Assembly: GCA_004322535.1 (NCBI GenBank)
Contig: SCUZ01000060.1
Span: forward strand, 1 to 58,691
DNA length: 58,691 nucleotides
Direction of reading: 5' to 3'
Source: Rugosibacter sp.
Lineage (GTDB): Bacteria; Pseudomonadota; Gammaproteobacteria; Burkholderiales; Rhodocyclaceae
Part shown: positions 1-8,857 of the stretch, piece by piece
Layout of the letters: each line of letters starts with the position of its first letter
How positions within the stretch are numbered: the first letter of the stretch is position 1
Position numbers and translations under genes: made by a program
Notes under the pieces: generated by a model
Databases searched by the model: none
Told to the model about the DNA's origin: nothing
Seen by the model: the letters and a program-made list of their open reading frames with translations, nothing else

Positions 1-1221
1 ATGCACCGTTGCATCCGTGGCGTGCCCCAGCAAATCATCGGTGGCCACTTTTAACGCTTCTTGCGGCTGACGCACGGTGAGCAATGTCTCAATGAGCGCA
101 TACACCACGGCGCGTTCCTGCGGATAGCGGCTGTAGGCTGCGCGCAAAATTTTTGTCGCACCAGAGGCATCATTTTGCTTTAACCGCAGATCCGCAGCCA
201 GAGTTAAAAACAGGGGCGATTCAACTTTAAATCGGCCCGCTGCCTCGAGTGACTTCTCGGCGGTGGCAAGATTGCCGGCGCGAGCATAACTTTGGCTCAA
301 CCCATAGTGCACTGCGGCTTCATCGCCAGAAAAGGTACGGTTTTTGAGTTGGCTGGAAAAGTAGGTAACGGCATCCTGCGCGCTGCCTTCGGCGGCACGC
401 AGTTTGGCGCGGATAAGCTGAAACTCCAACGAATCGGCAACTTGTTTATAGGGTCGGCCCTGTACCCGATTGCCGATATCGGCCAGCCGCTCGGTGGTTA
501 GAGGGTGGGTGCGCAAGTAACCCGGCGTATTGTTGTCATACAGTCGACCATACTTTTGCAGTCGCAGGAAAAAGCTTTCCATGCTGCGAATGTCATACCC
601 CGATCGTTCCAGTAACTCCAGCCCGATGCGATCCGCCTCGCGTTCGAAATCACGTGAGTAGTTAAGCTGGTTCTGGATGCTTGCTGCCTGCCCCGCTGTT
701 GCAGCCCCCATCGCCAGGTCAGGATTGCTGTGCGCCGCGAGCACGGCAATGACCAGCGCCGCGATACTGGCAACCTGTCCCTGTCCGGCCTTATTCATCA
801 TCCGCGCCTGATGGTGCTGCGTGAGGTGAGAGATTTCATGCGCAATAACCGAAGCCAATTCAGATTCGGATTCCGCCGCCAGAATCAATCCGGTATGCAC
901 ACCAATCACGCCGCCAGGAACGGCAAACGCATTTAATGTGGCATCGCGCAAGGCGAATAACTCAATGGTTAGCCGCCCTCCTTCAGCGTGTCCTGCTAAT
1001 CTGTTGCCCAGGCGGTTAAGGTATGCATTAACCTCGGCGTCACCCAGCCATGATGGATCGTGCCGAAGTTCGTTCAACACCTGCTCGCCAATGCGCCGTT
1101 CCATCGCGGGGGACATATCCGCCTGCGCGATGTCCCCCAGGTCAGGCAAATCATCAGCCAGCAAAGGTAGGGGCATGACGCAAGCCAAGGCGAGGCAAAG
1201 AGGCAGCAAATGTAGTTTCAT
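1..1221 (-). CDS. bepA: BepA/YfgC-like M48 metalloprotease with TPR tail (3' part cut off by window edge)
   Basis: The reading frame runs from an ATG at 1219-1221 to the window edge without a stop (407 codons seen). It begins with a signal peptide ([22 protein letters not shown]). The zinc protease motif HEISH lies near residues 128-132, and the third-ligand region FEREADRIG comes about 70 residues later, as in the M48 family. The remaining visible part has the helical look of TPR repeats. Known family role: BepA is a periplasmic protease/chaperone that helps assemble or degrade outer-membrane proteins such as LptD. Full members are about 480 residues, so roughly 70 are missing. It is divergent from moaC, with only 48 bp between start codons. 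Confidence 0.9.
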   Translation of the reverse strand, partial: MKLHLLPLCLALACVMPLPLLADDLPDLGDIAQADMSPAMERRIGEQVLNELRHDPSWLGDAEVNAYLNRLGNRLAGHAEGGRLTIELFALRDATLNAFAVPGGVIGVHTGLILAAESESELASVIAHEISHLTQHHQARMMNKAGQGQVASIAALVIAVLAAHSNPDLAMGAATAGQAASIQNQLNYSRDFEREADRIGLELLERSGYDIRSMESFFLRLQKYGRLYDNNTPGYLRTHPLTTERLADIGNRVQGRPYKQVADSLEFQLIRAKLRAAEGSAQDAVTYFSSQLKNRTFSGDEAAVHYGLSQSYARAGNLATAEKSLEAAGRFKVESPLFLTLAADLRLKQNDASGATKILRAAYSRYPQERAVVYALIETLLTVRQPQEALKVATDDLLGHATDATVH

Positions 1222-1269
1222 ACCGCTATGATAGCGGCTCTGCAACGAGAGATTGCGACAAGGTATTTC

Positions 1270-1785
1270 ATGCATTCACCGATCGATTCGCCCACGAATT
1301 TACCCACAGACACCCTCACCCATTTTGATGCCGCAGGCCAGGCACACATGGTGGATGTGAGCCACAAACCAGAAACCCAACGCCGCGCCCAGGTCAGCGG
1401 CAGTATCCGCATGGCACCGGCCACGCTTTCAATGATCGCGCAGGGTTCCGCCAAAAAAGGGGATGTGCTTGGCATTGCGCGCATTGCCGCCATTCAGGGC
1501 AGCAAACGCACGCCGGAGTTGATCCCGCTGTGCCATCCGATTGCGCTCACCCGCGTGGATGTGAGCTTTACGCTGGATGCCGCCGCCAGCCGCATTACCA
1601 TTGAGGTCACCGCCGAAACGGTTGGCCGCACGGGCGTAGAAATGGAAGCACTCACGGCTGCCTCGGTCGGCCTGCTCACCATTTATGACATGTGCAAAGC
1701 AGTGGATCGCGGCATGGTGCTCGAAGACATTCGCCTGCTGGAAAAATCTGGTGGAAAATCAGGTCGTTGGACCGTATCGGAATAA
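1270..1785 (+). CDS. moaC: Cyclic pyranopterin monophosphate synthase
   Basis: MoaC converts the GTP-derived 3',8-cyclo intermediate made by MoaA into cyclic pyranopterin monophosphate in molybdenum cofactor synthesis, in the cytoplasm. The 171-residue product carries the family blocks [14 protein letters not shown] near the start, [13 protein letters not shown] in the middle and [11 protein letters not shown]...[12 protein letters not shown] near the end. The frame is open from an ATG at 1228, but the ATG at 1270 fits better: it is preceded by AAGGT at about 7 bp and gives the usual family length. It is followed directly by the heme A synthase gene (2 bp gap), so the two may be cotranscribed. 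No other moa genes are visible. Confidence 0.95.
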   Translation: MHSPIDSPTNLPTDTLTHFDAAGQAHMVDVSHKPETQRRAQVSGSIRMAPATLSMIAQGSAKKGDVLGIARIAAIQGSKRTPELIPLCHPIALTRVDVSFTLDAAASRITIEVTAETVGRTGVEMEALTAASVGLLTIYDMCKAVDRGMVLEDIRLLEKSGGKSGRWTVSE

Positions 1786-1787
1786 AC

Positions 1788-2903
1788 ATGATGTCATCAT
1801 CCCAAACAGCACCAAAAACCTTATCCAGCCTCGCCAGCAAAGCCAGCGCGCCACACGCCATTGCCATATGGCTACTCGTTTGCTGCGCTATGGTTTTCGC
1901 CACACTGATCATCGGCGGCGTTACGCGGCTCACACACGCGGGGCTATCCATCGTCGAATGGCAACCGTTGATCGGCGCGCTGCCGCCACTGACGGAAGTC
2001 CATTGGCAAGAGCTGTTTGCTAAATACCAACTGACGCCAGAATTTCGCCTGCGCAATCACGACATGACACTCGCGGGATTTCAGTTCATTTTCTGGTGGG
2101 AGTGGGCCCATCGGCTGTCTGGACGGATCATCGGGCTGGTCTTTTTTGTACCCTACATCTGGTTTTTTATCCGTGGCCAACTGCGCGGACGGTTAGCATG
2201 GAAGGTGCTGGGGTTTTTCATCCTCGGCGGGCTGCAAGGTGCCATGGGCTGGTACATGGTGCAAAGCGGTTTGGTAGATGACCCGCGTGTATCGCAATAT
2301 CGCCTCGCAGCGCATTTAGGCCTGGCCTTCCTTATTTTCGGGTTGATGCTGTGGACCGCGTTGGACATTTTGCAGCCGCGACACCGTGCTGCTGCCGCCT
2401 CACCAGCGCCAGCGCTGTGCGTCCCTTCGGGAATTTTTTCATCTGATCCACGACTCACCCGGCAACTGGGTGGTTTTCTGGTCGGTCTGGTTTTCATCAT
2501 GGTGCTCTCAGGTGCGCTTGTCGCAGGCATTCATGCGGGCCTGGCCTATAACACCTTTCCCTTGATGAACGGACATTTTCTGCCAGCAGAATCCTTCTTG
2601 CTGGCACCCCTGTGGCTCAATTTTTTCAGCAACATGGCTACTGTCCAGTTTGATCATCGCCTGATTGCCTGGCTGCTGCTGGGGCTTATTCCGTGGTTTG
2701 TCTGGCGGGTCAGAAGTGAATCACCCACTGCCCGTCCTGCGGCTGCTTGGCTCCTGGTGTGGTTGGGTGTTCAAGTGGGGTTAGGCGTCAGCACCTTGCT
2801 GCTACGCGTGCCCGTGCCGCTGGCCGCCGCGCATCAAGCCGGGGCGATGATTCTGTTCGGCCTTGTGTTGTGGGTCAATCACGAAATTCGACGCGCTAAT
2901 TGA
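1788..2903 (+). CDS. ctaA: Heme A synthase, COX15/CtaA family
   Basis: An integral membrane protein of 371 residues with about eight hydrophobic spans. Family hallmarks are GGVTRLTHAGLSIVEWQP near residues 43-60, the histidine in FWWEWAHRL (about residue 108), FDHRLIAW, and AAHQAGAMILF near the C-terminus. These histidines are the expected heme ligands. COX15/CtaA oxidises the heme O methyl group to give heme A for aa3-type cytochrome oxidase. The frame is open further upstream inside moaC, but that part overlaps a conserved gene and looks like shadow. The tandem ATGs at 1788 and 1791, just after the moaC stop, are the natural start. Its presence implies an aerobic respiratory chain with heme A. 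Confidence 0.95.
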   Translation: MMSSSQTAPKTLSSLASKASAPHAIAIWLLVCCAMVFATLIIGGVTRLTHAGLSIVEWQPLIGALPPLTEVHWQELFAKYQLTPEFRLRNHDMTLAGFQFIFWWEWAHRLSGRIIGLVFFVPYIWFFIRGQLRGRLAWKVLGFFILGGLQGAMGWYMVQSGLVDDPRVSQYRLAAHLGLAFLIFGLMLWTALDILQPRHRAAAASPAPALCVPSGIFSSDPRLTRQLGGFLVGLVFIMVLSGALVAGIHAGLAYNTFPLMNGHFLPAESFLLAPLWLNFFSNMATVQFDHRLIAWLLLGLIPWFVWRVRSESPTARPAAAWLLVWLGVQVGLGVSTLLLRVPVPLAAAHQAGAMILFGLVLWVNHEIRRAN

Positions 2904-2929
2904 CCGCTTAAATCCTGTTCGCAAGAACC

Positions 2930-3490
2930 TTACTCGTAACGAATCTCGATAACTTCCAGCTCACGCACGCCACCCGGGCTGGCAAAACGTACCACATCGC
3001 CTTCACGCGCCTTAAGCAGCGCGCGCGCCAGAGGCGAAATCCAGCTAATCAGCCCCTCGCCGGGGCTGGCTTCATCAATGCCCACAATCTTGTACGTCGC
3101 CTCACAGCCATCCAGGTCACACACAACTACTGTCGCCGCAAAAAATACTTGCTCGCGATTTTCCTGTGCAGCTGAATCGACCACCACGGCTGAATCCAGG
3201 CGCTTGCTCAAAAAGCGGATCCGCCGATCAATCTCGCGCAGGCGCTTTTTGCCATAAATGTAATCACCGTTTTCCGAGCGGTCACCATTGCCTGCCGCCC
3301 AAGAGACCACCTGCACAATACTCGGCCGTTCCACCTTGACCAGTTGCTCAAATTCAGCGCGCAAGGTGGCGTAACCCGCGACTGTCATGTAATTTTTGGT
3401 GCCCGCAGGGAGCTTGGCGGCCCCCGCCGCCTCATCATCCTCGCTGGCATCACCCGGCGCTGGATCTTCCCTGACAAATGCCTTGCTCAT
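2930..3490 (-). CDS. greB: Transcription elongation factor GreB
   Basis: 186 residues. The N-terminal coiled-coil domain (from about residue 33) contains the Gre signature GNGDRSENGDYIYGKKRLREID, whose acidic tip residues reach into the RNA polymerase secondary channel. The YIYGKKRLREIDRRIRFL form is typical of GreB rather than GreA. The C-terminal FKBP-like domain follows, with GEGLISWISPLARALL. GreB stimulates transcript cleavage in backtracked RNA polymerase. A low-complexity acidic extension of about 30 residues (EDPAPGDASEDDEAAG) precedes the fold. It is convergent with ctaA, with a 26 bp gap and no clear terminator. Confidence 0.93.
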   Translation of the reverse strand: MSKAFVREDPAPGDASEDDEAAGAAKLPAGTKNYMTVAGYATLRAEFEQLVKVERPSIVQVVSWAAGNGDRSENGDYIYGKKRLREIDRRIRFLSKRLDSAVVVDSAAQENREQVFFAATVVVCDLDGCEATYKIVGIDEASPGEGLISWISPLARALLKAREGDVVRFASPGGVRELEVIEIRYE

Positions 3491-3665
3491 GTTTTGCGGC
3501 CCCGGCTGTTCCGAAAATCACCAACCCGTATCTTAAAGCATGTGCGCCAGTGGCCCCGCAGGTCACTGTCAAAAACTATCCACAGCCTGTTCTAACAGAA
3601 ATAGCTAGCGATCCTGCCGCAGTTTCTAGCAACAAGCCGGATACCAAGCCGCTACCATTTGCACC

Positions 3666-4019
3666 ATGACGACGCAAATCAAGCTTTATGAAAAAATCAG
3701 CACTTTGTCTCAGCGCATGGTCGATGCCGCACAAGCCAACAACTGGGATCGCTTAGTCGCGCTCGAGCGCCGTGTGGCTGCCCTGCGCAATGAACTAATC
3801 GCCAGTGACGCCAGCCTGGCATTAAGCACGCCGGAGCTGCTACACAAGCAAAGCCTCATTCAGCAAATACTCGAAGATGATGCAGAAATTCGCCGCCACA
3901 CCGAGCCGTGGATGGAGCGGGTACGCCATTTTCTGGGAACGCAAAAATCTCATCCGACTACCGCCCCTGCAACACGGCAAAGCGCTTCAGCCCAAACAGG
4001 CAAACCTCATACACCCTGA
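3666..4019 (+). CDS. FliT-like protein, second copy outside the flagellar cluster
   Basis: 117 residues. It aligns well with the fliT product at 56137-56517: both share the pattern LSxxMVxAAQANxWDxLxALExRV, then ILED(N/D)AEIxxHTEPWMExVRxFLG. This marks the two as paralogues of the FliT family, whose members are cytosolic chaperones for the filament cap FliD and regulators of flagellar export. The copy ends in a Pro/Thr/Ser-rich tail (TTAPATRQSASAQTGKPHTP) absent from the other. No flagellar gene is adjacent; its neighbours are greB and a decayed gene. A weak sigma-28-like sequence (CGCAGTTT, 11 bp, CCGGATAC at 3618-3644) lies upstream. Family assignment is firm; the function of the extra copy is unknown. 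Confidence 0.8.
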   Translation: MTTQIKLYEKISTLSQRMVDAAQANNWDRLVALERRVAALRNELIASDASLALSTPELLHKQSLIQQILEDDAEIRRHTEPWMERVRHFLGTQKSHPTTAPATRQSASAQTGKPHTP

Positions 4020-4040
4020 GAAAAAAGCACCTAGCCCTGC

Positions 4041-4494
4041 TTGAACACAACTCGCAGGCTCGAACGGCTCTACTCGCTGATCGCCCACATCGCGCATCAG
4101 GGCAGCATGTGCCTACTGGTTCGTGTTGTGACACAAGATCAGGATTGCATCCAGTACTACGACAGTAACCACCGCGCCACTGAAAATCCATTATCCGCTT
4201 ACGATCGCCTGAGTACTGCTATGCGATATTGAATACGCAGATCAAGTCATGGCCGTGCATGGTGCCTTGCTGACGCCGCCAGGCAGTATCAAGCACACGG
4301 GTAGACTATCTGGTCAGTGTGCATAGCATGCATCTGCATGTGCCTCGGCTGGACGACCTCACCGACGATTTGCTGGTGGAGGCCTTTGCATCACGCGCAG
4401 TGAAAACAATATTCCTTACCAGTTCAGCGTTAGCGCGGCTGGGTATCTGCTGCTGAATAAGCGCGCCGTAGTCGCGGTGGTCAACGCTGAATGA
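4041..4494 (+). pseudogene. Frame-broken remnant of an unrecognised gene
   Basis: No intact frame spans this stretch, yet consecutive pieces in three frames read like one protein. Frame 1 gives SMCLLVRVVTQDQDC...SAYDRLSTAM (to about 4220). A second frame gives IEYADQVMAVHGALLTPPGSIKHTG (to about 4300). A third gives VDYLVSVHSMHLHVPRLDDL...AFASRAVK (to about 4400). The first frame type then resumes with NNIPYQFSVSAAGYLLLNKRAVVAVVNAE up to a TGA at 4492-4494. Each junction can be explained by a single-base indel, the last in an AAAA run. Joined, it would be about 150 residues. I do not recognise the family. The 3' end overlaps the convergent chorismatase gene by 14 bp. Assembly errors are an alternative to true decay. 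Confidence 0.5.
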
Positions 4495-5557
4495 CTCGCA
4501 TCGTATGCACGGCAGTGGCCTCGATTTCCAGTAGCAGATCTTCACGGCACATATCAGCCTGCAAATAAACCGCTGTGAACGCATTGCCCACGCAGTGCGC
4601 CAGTTCGGCGCAAATCTGCGCCAGATCAGCCGGGCGGCGCACGTATACCGTGTAATACAGGCTGGCCAAATCGAACTTTGGTTGACTCGCCAGGCGATTG
4701 GCCTCAGCCAGAACGGCCTGGATATTGGCGATGGTTTCGCGAGCTTGTGCCACAGCATTGCCGGGGTGCAGGGTTGCGTGGCCAACAATACTGGCGGTAC
4801 CGGATATGAACAACACCTCGTTTTGCCCTAGGCGCACCAGGCTGGCACGCGAAAACGTCGGGCTGCGCGGGCCATATTGTTGCGGATATTGGTAAGCACT
4901 GATCTGGCGCGGGTTTTCAATGTTGCGCGGGGCGACGCGTCCGGCCAGGAAGGCAATGCTTAGCGTGGTCAGCGGCCCCTGAACCGAAGTACTCTGTCCA
5001 AAACCCAGGGCACATGCGGCAGGGGCATTGCCCATCACATCACGTCCGCAAGCCAGGAAAGCGTCCTGCCGTCCCAGATTGAACTGACCATAGCGCTCCA
5101 GCCCGAAGCTGTGGGTGGTGATGTCAGCAATGTAATTCCAGCAGCGGAACAGATAGGGGTAGCGCAGCGCATCCAGCAGCGCAAATATCTGTCGATAAGC
5201 CGACTCGGTGGCCTGCTGTAACGGCGTTTTGCCCATGTCGGCTGCAAACATGGCTTCAGGCAGTTCAATCACACCCAACAGCACATCCTCGTCATGGCGA
5301 TAATGGATGGCACCAGACTGGCCCTGCGTTAGCTGTCCGCTACCGTGCCAGACTTCGCAGACTGAATCGCCAGCATCCAGCCGCTGCATGGCTACGTGCA
5401 TGCAAGGGACATTGGTGTCCGCTTGCATCTGGTTTTCGACAGCATCCGCAGAAAAACAGAAGGCGCCCAGCACGCTGTTTCTCCACTGTTTCGATTGTTT
5501 TAGAAACGCTGCGACAGAGAGTTGTGTGCTATGCAGAGGAGATATCGTGTCGATCAT
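4481..5557 (-). CDS. Chorismatase / hydroxybenzoate synthase family protein (XanB2/FkbO/Hyg5-like)
   Basis: 358 residues. The blocks RYPYLFRCWNYIADI, ERYGQFNLGRQDAFLACG, YQYPQQYGPRSPTFSRASL and LFISGTASIVGHATLHPGN match the chorismatase family, whose C-terminal half resembles RidA/YjgF trimers. Known members hydrolyse chorismate, giving 3-hydroxybenzoate (Hyg5), a dihydroxycyclohexadiene carboxylate (FkbO) or both 3- and 4-hydroxybenzoate (XanB2, supplying xanthomonadin and ubiquinone). The sequence alone does not tell me which product is made. No pigment or secondary-metabolite genes are nearby; it sits alone between a pseudogene and rdgC, so a primary role such as ubiquinone precursor supply is possible but only inferred. 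Confidence 0.82.
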   Translation of the reverse strand: MIDTISPLHSTQLSVAAFLKQSKQWRNSVLGAFCFSADAVENQMQADTNVPCMHVAMQRLDAGDSVCEVWHGSGQLTQGQSGAIHYRHDEDVLLGVIELPEAMFAADMGKTPLQQATESAYRQIFALLDALRYPYLFRCWNYIADITTHSFGLERYGQFNLGRQDAFLACGRDVMGNAPAACALGFGQSTSVQGPLTTLSIAFLAGRVAPRNIENPRQISAYQYPQQYGPRSPTFSRASLVRLGQNEVLFISGTASIVGHATLHPGNAVAQARETIANIQAVLAEANRLASQPKFDLASLYYTVYVRRPADLAQICAELAHCVGNAFTAVYLQADMCREDLLLEIEATAVHTMRVIQR

Positions 5558-5713
5558 CAGTTTATTGCGGCACCAGTTTCATTCACAACCCGAATGTCAT
5601 GTTTGCGCATCCGCCATATGCCTGCAATGTGTGTCTGAAATCAAACAAGGGTGCCGCGCAATGCAACCCTTTGAATACCCACACCGGACGATGAATCCGG
5701 GCTTTGCCAAGCA

Positions 5714-6613
5714 TCATTCACTCTCCCCGCCCAGCGCCTCGGTTAAATGGGCTAGCAGTTGCTCCAGATTGCCGCACATCAAACTAAAGTTCGCGGCAAA
5801 CAAATCATCCGCATTCTCAGCTTGTCGTTCGGCATCTTCTTTCAAGATATCAAGAAAAGTCAGCCGTTTGATTTGCAGCTGTTCGGTCAGTATGAATGAA
5901 ACACGATCTTGCCACGTGAGACTCATGCGCGTTACTGTTTTGCCCGCCACGATATGGTTACGCACATCATCGCTATCCAGGTTATGCCGCACATATCGCA
6001 CGGCAGCGCGCTCTTCTGCTACGGCACGCAGCTCGCAATCACGATCGATGGAAAAACTATCCGGCGCTGCGCCATCGGCCAACCATTGCGTCATGGCTGT
6101 TGCGGGTGCCAGCTTGGTTTTAAGCAGGCTCAATGGCAAGTCACCGAGCGATAATTTAAGCTGTTCGATCGCATCATCAGCCCGCTGGCTTGATGCCGCA
6201 TCCACCACCAGCCAGTGATTGACCGGGTCAATCCAAAGATAGGTCAAGCCACGCTTGGCAAAGGCGCGCGGGAGCAACTCCAGCGTCATTTGCTCGATTA
6301 CTTCACGCACCTGTTTGCGGCCGGGTTTGTAGCCTTGTGCCGCTTCAATATCGATCAGCTTGTCCTGAGCATACTGACGCACTACGGCAGCGGGCAGCAG
6401 CTTTTGCTCTACGCCGAGTGCAATCAGTTGCTGCTTTTGTTGGGTGAATACCAGCTCGCCTTCCGCGCCGCGCGGCGGCACCCAACCACGCGCCATTTGA
6501 TCGGTTGCGCCACACCCAACAAACAATCCACGGTCAAGGGCGGTGGCTAAATCCTGACTGGAATACTGCCAGGCATCGGCAAGACGGAAAATCTGAAGGT
6601 TACGAAACCACAT
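5714..6613 (-). CDS. rdgC: Recombination-associated protein RdgC
   Basis: 299 residues, close to the usual 300 of the family. It starts MWFRNLQIFRL and contains the conserved stretches VFTQQKQQLIALGVEQKLLPAAVVRQ, GYKPGRKQVREVIEQ and TYLWIDPVNHWLVVDAASSQRAD. RdgC forms a ring-shaped dimer around double-stranded DNA and limits RecA access; in Neisseria it influences pilin variation. It is transcribed alone, with 156 bp to the chorismatase start and 75 bp to the lolA stop. Nothing unusual is seen in the frame. Confidence 0.95.
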   Translation of the reverse strand: MWFRNLQIFRLADAWQYSSQDLATALDRGLFVGCGATDQMARGWVPPRGAEGELVFTQQKQQLIALGVEQKLLPAAVVRQYAQDKLIDIEAAQGYKPGRKQVREVIEQMTLELLPRAFAKRGLTYLWIDPVNHWLVVDAASSQRADDAIEQLKLSLGDLPLSLLKTKLAPATAMTQWLADGAAPDSFSIDRDCELRAVAEERAAVRYVRHNLDSDDVRNHIVAGKTVTRMSLTWQDRVSFILTEQLQIKRLTFLDILKEDAERQAENADDLFAANFSLMCGNLEQLLAHLTEALGGESE

Positions 6614-6688
6614 GGCAAAGGGGGACGAATGATTAAAAGGGTTTGGATTCTACGCAGCCACTGCCGAAAAAACGCAACCGTGCTGGCG

Positions 6689-7306
6689 TTATTCTTTCAT
6701 CACATCCGCCCCGGCAGGCGGCGTAAAGCGAAAAAGGCTGGCCGCTAACGAGGGATTCACTTCAAAGCGATCAAAGCCAAGGCTACTGATTTGGCCAAAG
6801 CTGTCGTGAATTTCCATACTCACCGGCTGATTCGCCTTAAAGCCGATTTTTACCAGTTCAAAACTGGCTTCCCCCGTACGCGACGTGGCCTCGATAAACT
6901 CGACGCCATCAACGGATGGCGCCTCCTTCAGCACGAAATTCTTTTCTATATCCTGCCCGGCCAGTAGCGCCGCAGGGCTCGCACCCAAAGCGGTGCCCAC
7001 TTTTTTTATCGCCACCTGATTCAGCTCGGGGTCAAAACTCCAGAGCAAAACGCCATCGCTCACCAGCAATTGCGGGTAGGGTTTTTCATACGACCAGCGG
7101 AATTTCCCCGGCCGTTGCATGGAAAAACTGCCGCTGGATAGCCGAGGCTTGCGGCCTGATTTACTCGCGACGCTCTGGCTAAACGTACCCCGCGCACTCG
7201 CCGTGTGGGCAACAAAATATTTCAGTTGATCAAGACCCGAAGCAATGGATACGGGCGTAAAACCGGCGCTGCAAACCGCGCAAACGATACAGATAAGTTT
7301 TTTCAT
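6689..7306 (-). CDS. lolA: Outer-membrane lipoprotein carrier LolA
   Basis: 205 residues. A signal peptide (MKKLICIVCAVCSAGFTPVSIA) is followed by the LolA fold: SARGTFSQSV, GSFSMQRPGKFRWSYEKPYPQLLVSDGVLLWSFDPELNQV. LolA picks up lipoproteins from LolCDE in the inner membrane and hands them to LolB. An in-frame ATG lies 12 codons upstream, but the start at 7304-7306 begins the signal peptide exactly. In many betaproteobacteria lolA directly follows ftsK; here ada and a 351 bp spacer lie between them. Confidence 0.94.
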   Translation of the reverse strand: MKKLICIVCAVCSAGFTPVSIASGLDQLKYFVAHTASARGTFSQSVASKSGRKPRLSSGSFSMQRPGKFRWSYEKPYPQLLVSDGVLLWSFDPELNQVAIKKVGTALGASPAALLAGQDIEKNFVLKEAPSVDGVEFIEATSRTGEASFELVKIGFKANQPVSMEIHDSFGQISSLGFDRFEVNPSLAASLFRFTPPAGADVMKE

Positions 7307-7657
7307 GCCGTAATTATCGCTCAAGCCTTTTTTCGTTGCCAAAATCGGGATTCCACACTTTACCTGCTACTCCTGAAATTCCCTGTTTGACGGCGTTGCC
7401 AGCAGCTGGGCAACGACCAATACGTGCCACAGAATCAGTTTCTTTTCTGGTGGGTCCATCAACAGCACGTTTCATCGCGAGGTGCCGGACATGAAACTGG
7501 AGACTCGGGCAGGCAAAACACCCATTCCATATCACCCCTTTATCACCCCCCTTGTGCTGCCCTCTTCCGCTACCCGCTCAGCAAGCATCTGAACCTCGCG
7601 GCGGCTCTTGTCGGGCAATTCAATGGGGCCAGATAGTGTCGTTTTCCCACACTTTGG
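7307..7657. other. 351-bp spacer between ada and lolA without a recognisable gene
   Basis: Short frames exist on both strands, but none has a convincing start, ribosome site or family resemblance. The one structure I see is an inverted repeat, CGTTGCC ... GGCAACG, near 7393-7415, with a loop of about 8 bases and no T-run, so a factor-independent terminator is not evident. The lolA promoter must lie in this spacer if lolA is not read through from ada. It may be the residue of an older arrangement in which ftsK and lolA were adjacent. Confidence 0.4.
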
Positions 7658-8728
7658 TCATTTGCCAGATTCCCGCTTGAGCAGCGCACGCTTGCGTTCG
7701 ACACCCCAGCGATAACCCGACAGGCCATCGTCGCTGCGCACCACACGATGACAGGGAATCGCCACGGCCAGTGGGTTAGCAGCACAGGCGCCGGCCACGG
7801 CACGGGCCGCTTTGGGTGCGCCGATATGCCGGGCGATGTCGGTATAACTCGCTGTCTGCCCCGCAGGAATTTCCCGCAGGGCCTGCCATACCCGTTGCTG
7901 GAAGGCCGTGCCGCGTATATCCAACGGAAGGTCAAGACCCAATTTTGGAGCTTCGATGAAGTCCAAAACCTTGCTGACAAGTTGCTCAAACCCCGCATCG
8001 GCGCCCATCAAATGCGCAACGGGAAAGCGGTCCTGAAGATCATGAACCAGTATCGCCGGATCGTCGCCCAGCAGAATCGCACAAACACCCCGCACGCTGC
8101 GTGCCACCAGGATATTGCCCAGCGAGCATATACCGATGGCAAAGCGAATCTCGACATTCGCGCCACCAGCCCGATATTCGCCAGGTGTCATGCCCAGCAC
8201 TTGCGCGGATTCGCCATAAAAGCCGCCGCTTGAGTTGTAGCCTGCGTCAAAGATGGCTGCGGTCACGCTAGCGTTGCGCGTCAGTTCTCGCCGAATGCGT
8301 TGTGCTCGGTGTGCCGCTGCATACGCTTTGGGGGTCAGCCCGGTAATCGCCTTGAAAACGCGGTGCAGGTAATAAGCGCTCATGCCGCTCTGTTGCGCGA
8401 GTTCATTCAGCGTCGGGGTTTGCTCGGCGCGCTCAATGAAACGACACAGTTCGGCAATTTTTGTCGCTTGTCGTGTAGCGACCGGATGCTGATCTGGCTG
8501 GCAGCGCTTGCAGGGGCGAAACCCGTCCCGCGCTGCCTCTGCCGAGGAGTTGTAGAAAGCGACATTCTCCGGTTTGGCTAATCGCGATGGGCAAGTCGGC
8601 CGACAATAAACACCAGTGGTTTTGACTGCATAGACGAACGTCCCCTCGGCCGCCGAGTCACGGGTAATAACTGCAGCCCAGCGTGGATCATTGCGTGTGG
8701 TCACAGCAGGATTATCTTGGCGGGTCAT
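7658..8728 (-). CDS. ada: Ada bifunctional methyltransferase / transcriptional activator
   Basis: 356 residues with the full Ada plan. The N-terminal zinc domain has Cys42, Cys46, Cys73 and Cys76 (YCRPTC ... PCKRC); one of these accepts methyl groups from phosphotriesters. An AraC-type helix-turn-helix pair spans about residues 90-185 (LAQQSGMSAYYLHRVFKAITGLTP). The C-terminal O6-alkylguanine methyltransferase carries IPCHRVV with the acceptor cysteine near residue 326. Methylated Ada activates its own gene and other alkylation-repair genes. All key cysteines are present. It is transcribed alone between ftsK and lolA, which suggests insertion between two housekeeping genes. Confidence 0.95.
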   Translation of the reverse strand: MTRQDNPAVTTRNDPRWAAVITRDSAAEGTFVYAVKTTGVYCRPTCPSRLAKPENVAFYNSSAEAARDGFRPCKRCQPDQHPVATRQATKIAELCRFIERAEQTPTLNELAQQSGMSAYYLHRVFKAITGLTPKAYAAAHRAQRIRRELTRNASVTAAIFDAGYNSSGGFYGESAQVLGMTPGEYRAGGANVEIRFAIGICSLGNILVARSVRGVCAILLGDDPAILVHDLQDRFPVAHLMGADAGFEQLVSKVLDFIEAPKLGLDLPLDIRGTAFQQRVWQALREIPAGQTASYTDIARHIGAPKAARAVAGACAANPLAVAIPCHRVVRSDDGLSGYRWGVERKRALLKRESGK

Positions 8729-8857
8729 GTGCGCTCCTTTCGGCTATGCGTTGATGCATGGCGCAACTGTAGCGCATCGTGAACTCATGACACTCCGGAT
8801 CTTGCTTTCGAATTCGCCCAGCAATCACTGCGCGCAACTTGCCTTGTCCGGAAGACC

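Noticed and set aside
5307-6218. Long plus-strand open frame spanning the start of the chorismatase gene and most of rdgC
   Set aside because: It is antisense to two well-conserved genes and its product has no family resemblance.
8809-8825. AATT-N6-GCAA near the ada promoter, like an Ada-binding box
   Set aside because: It points away from ada on the plus strand and lacks a full match, so it cannot be called.
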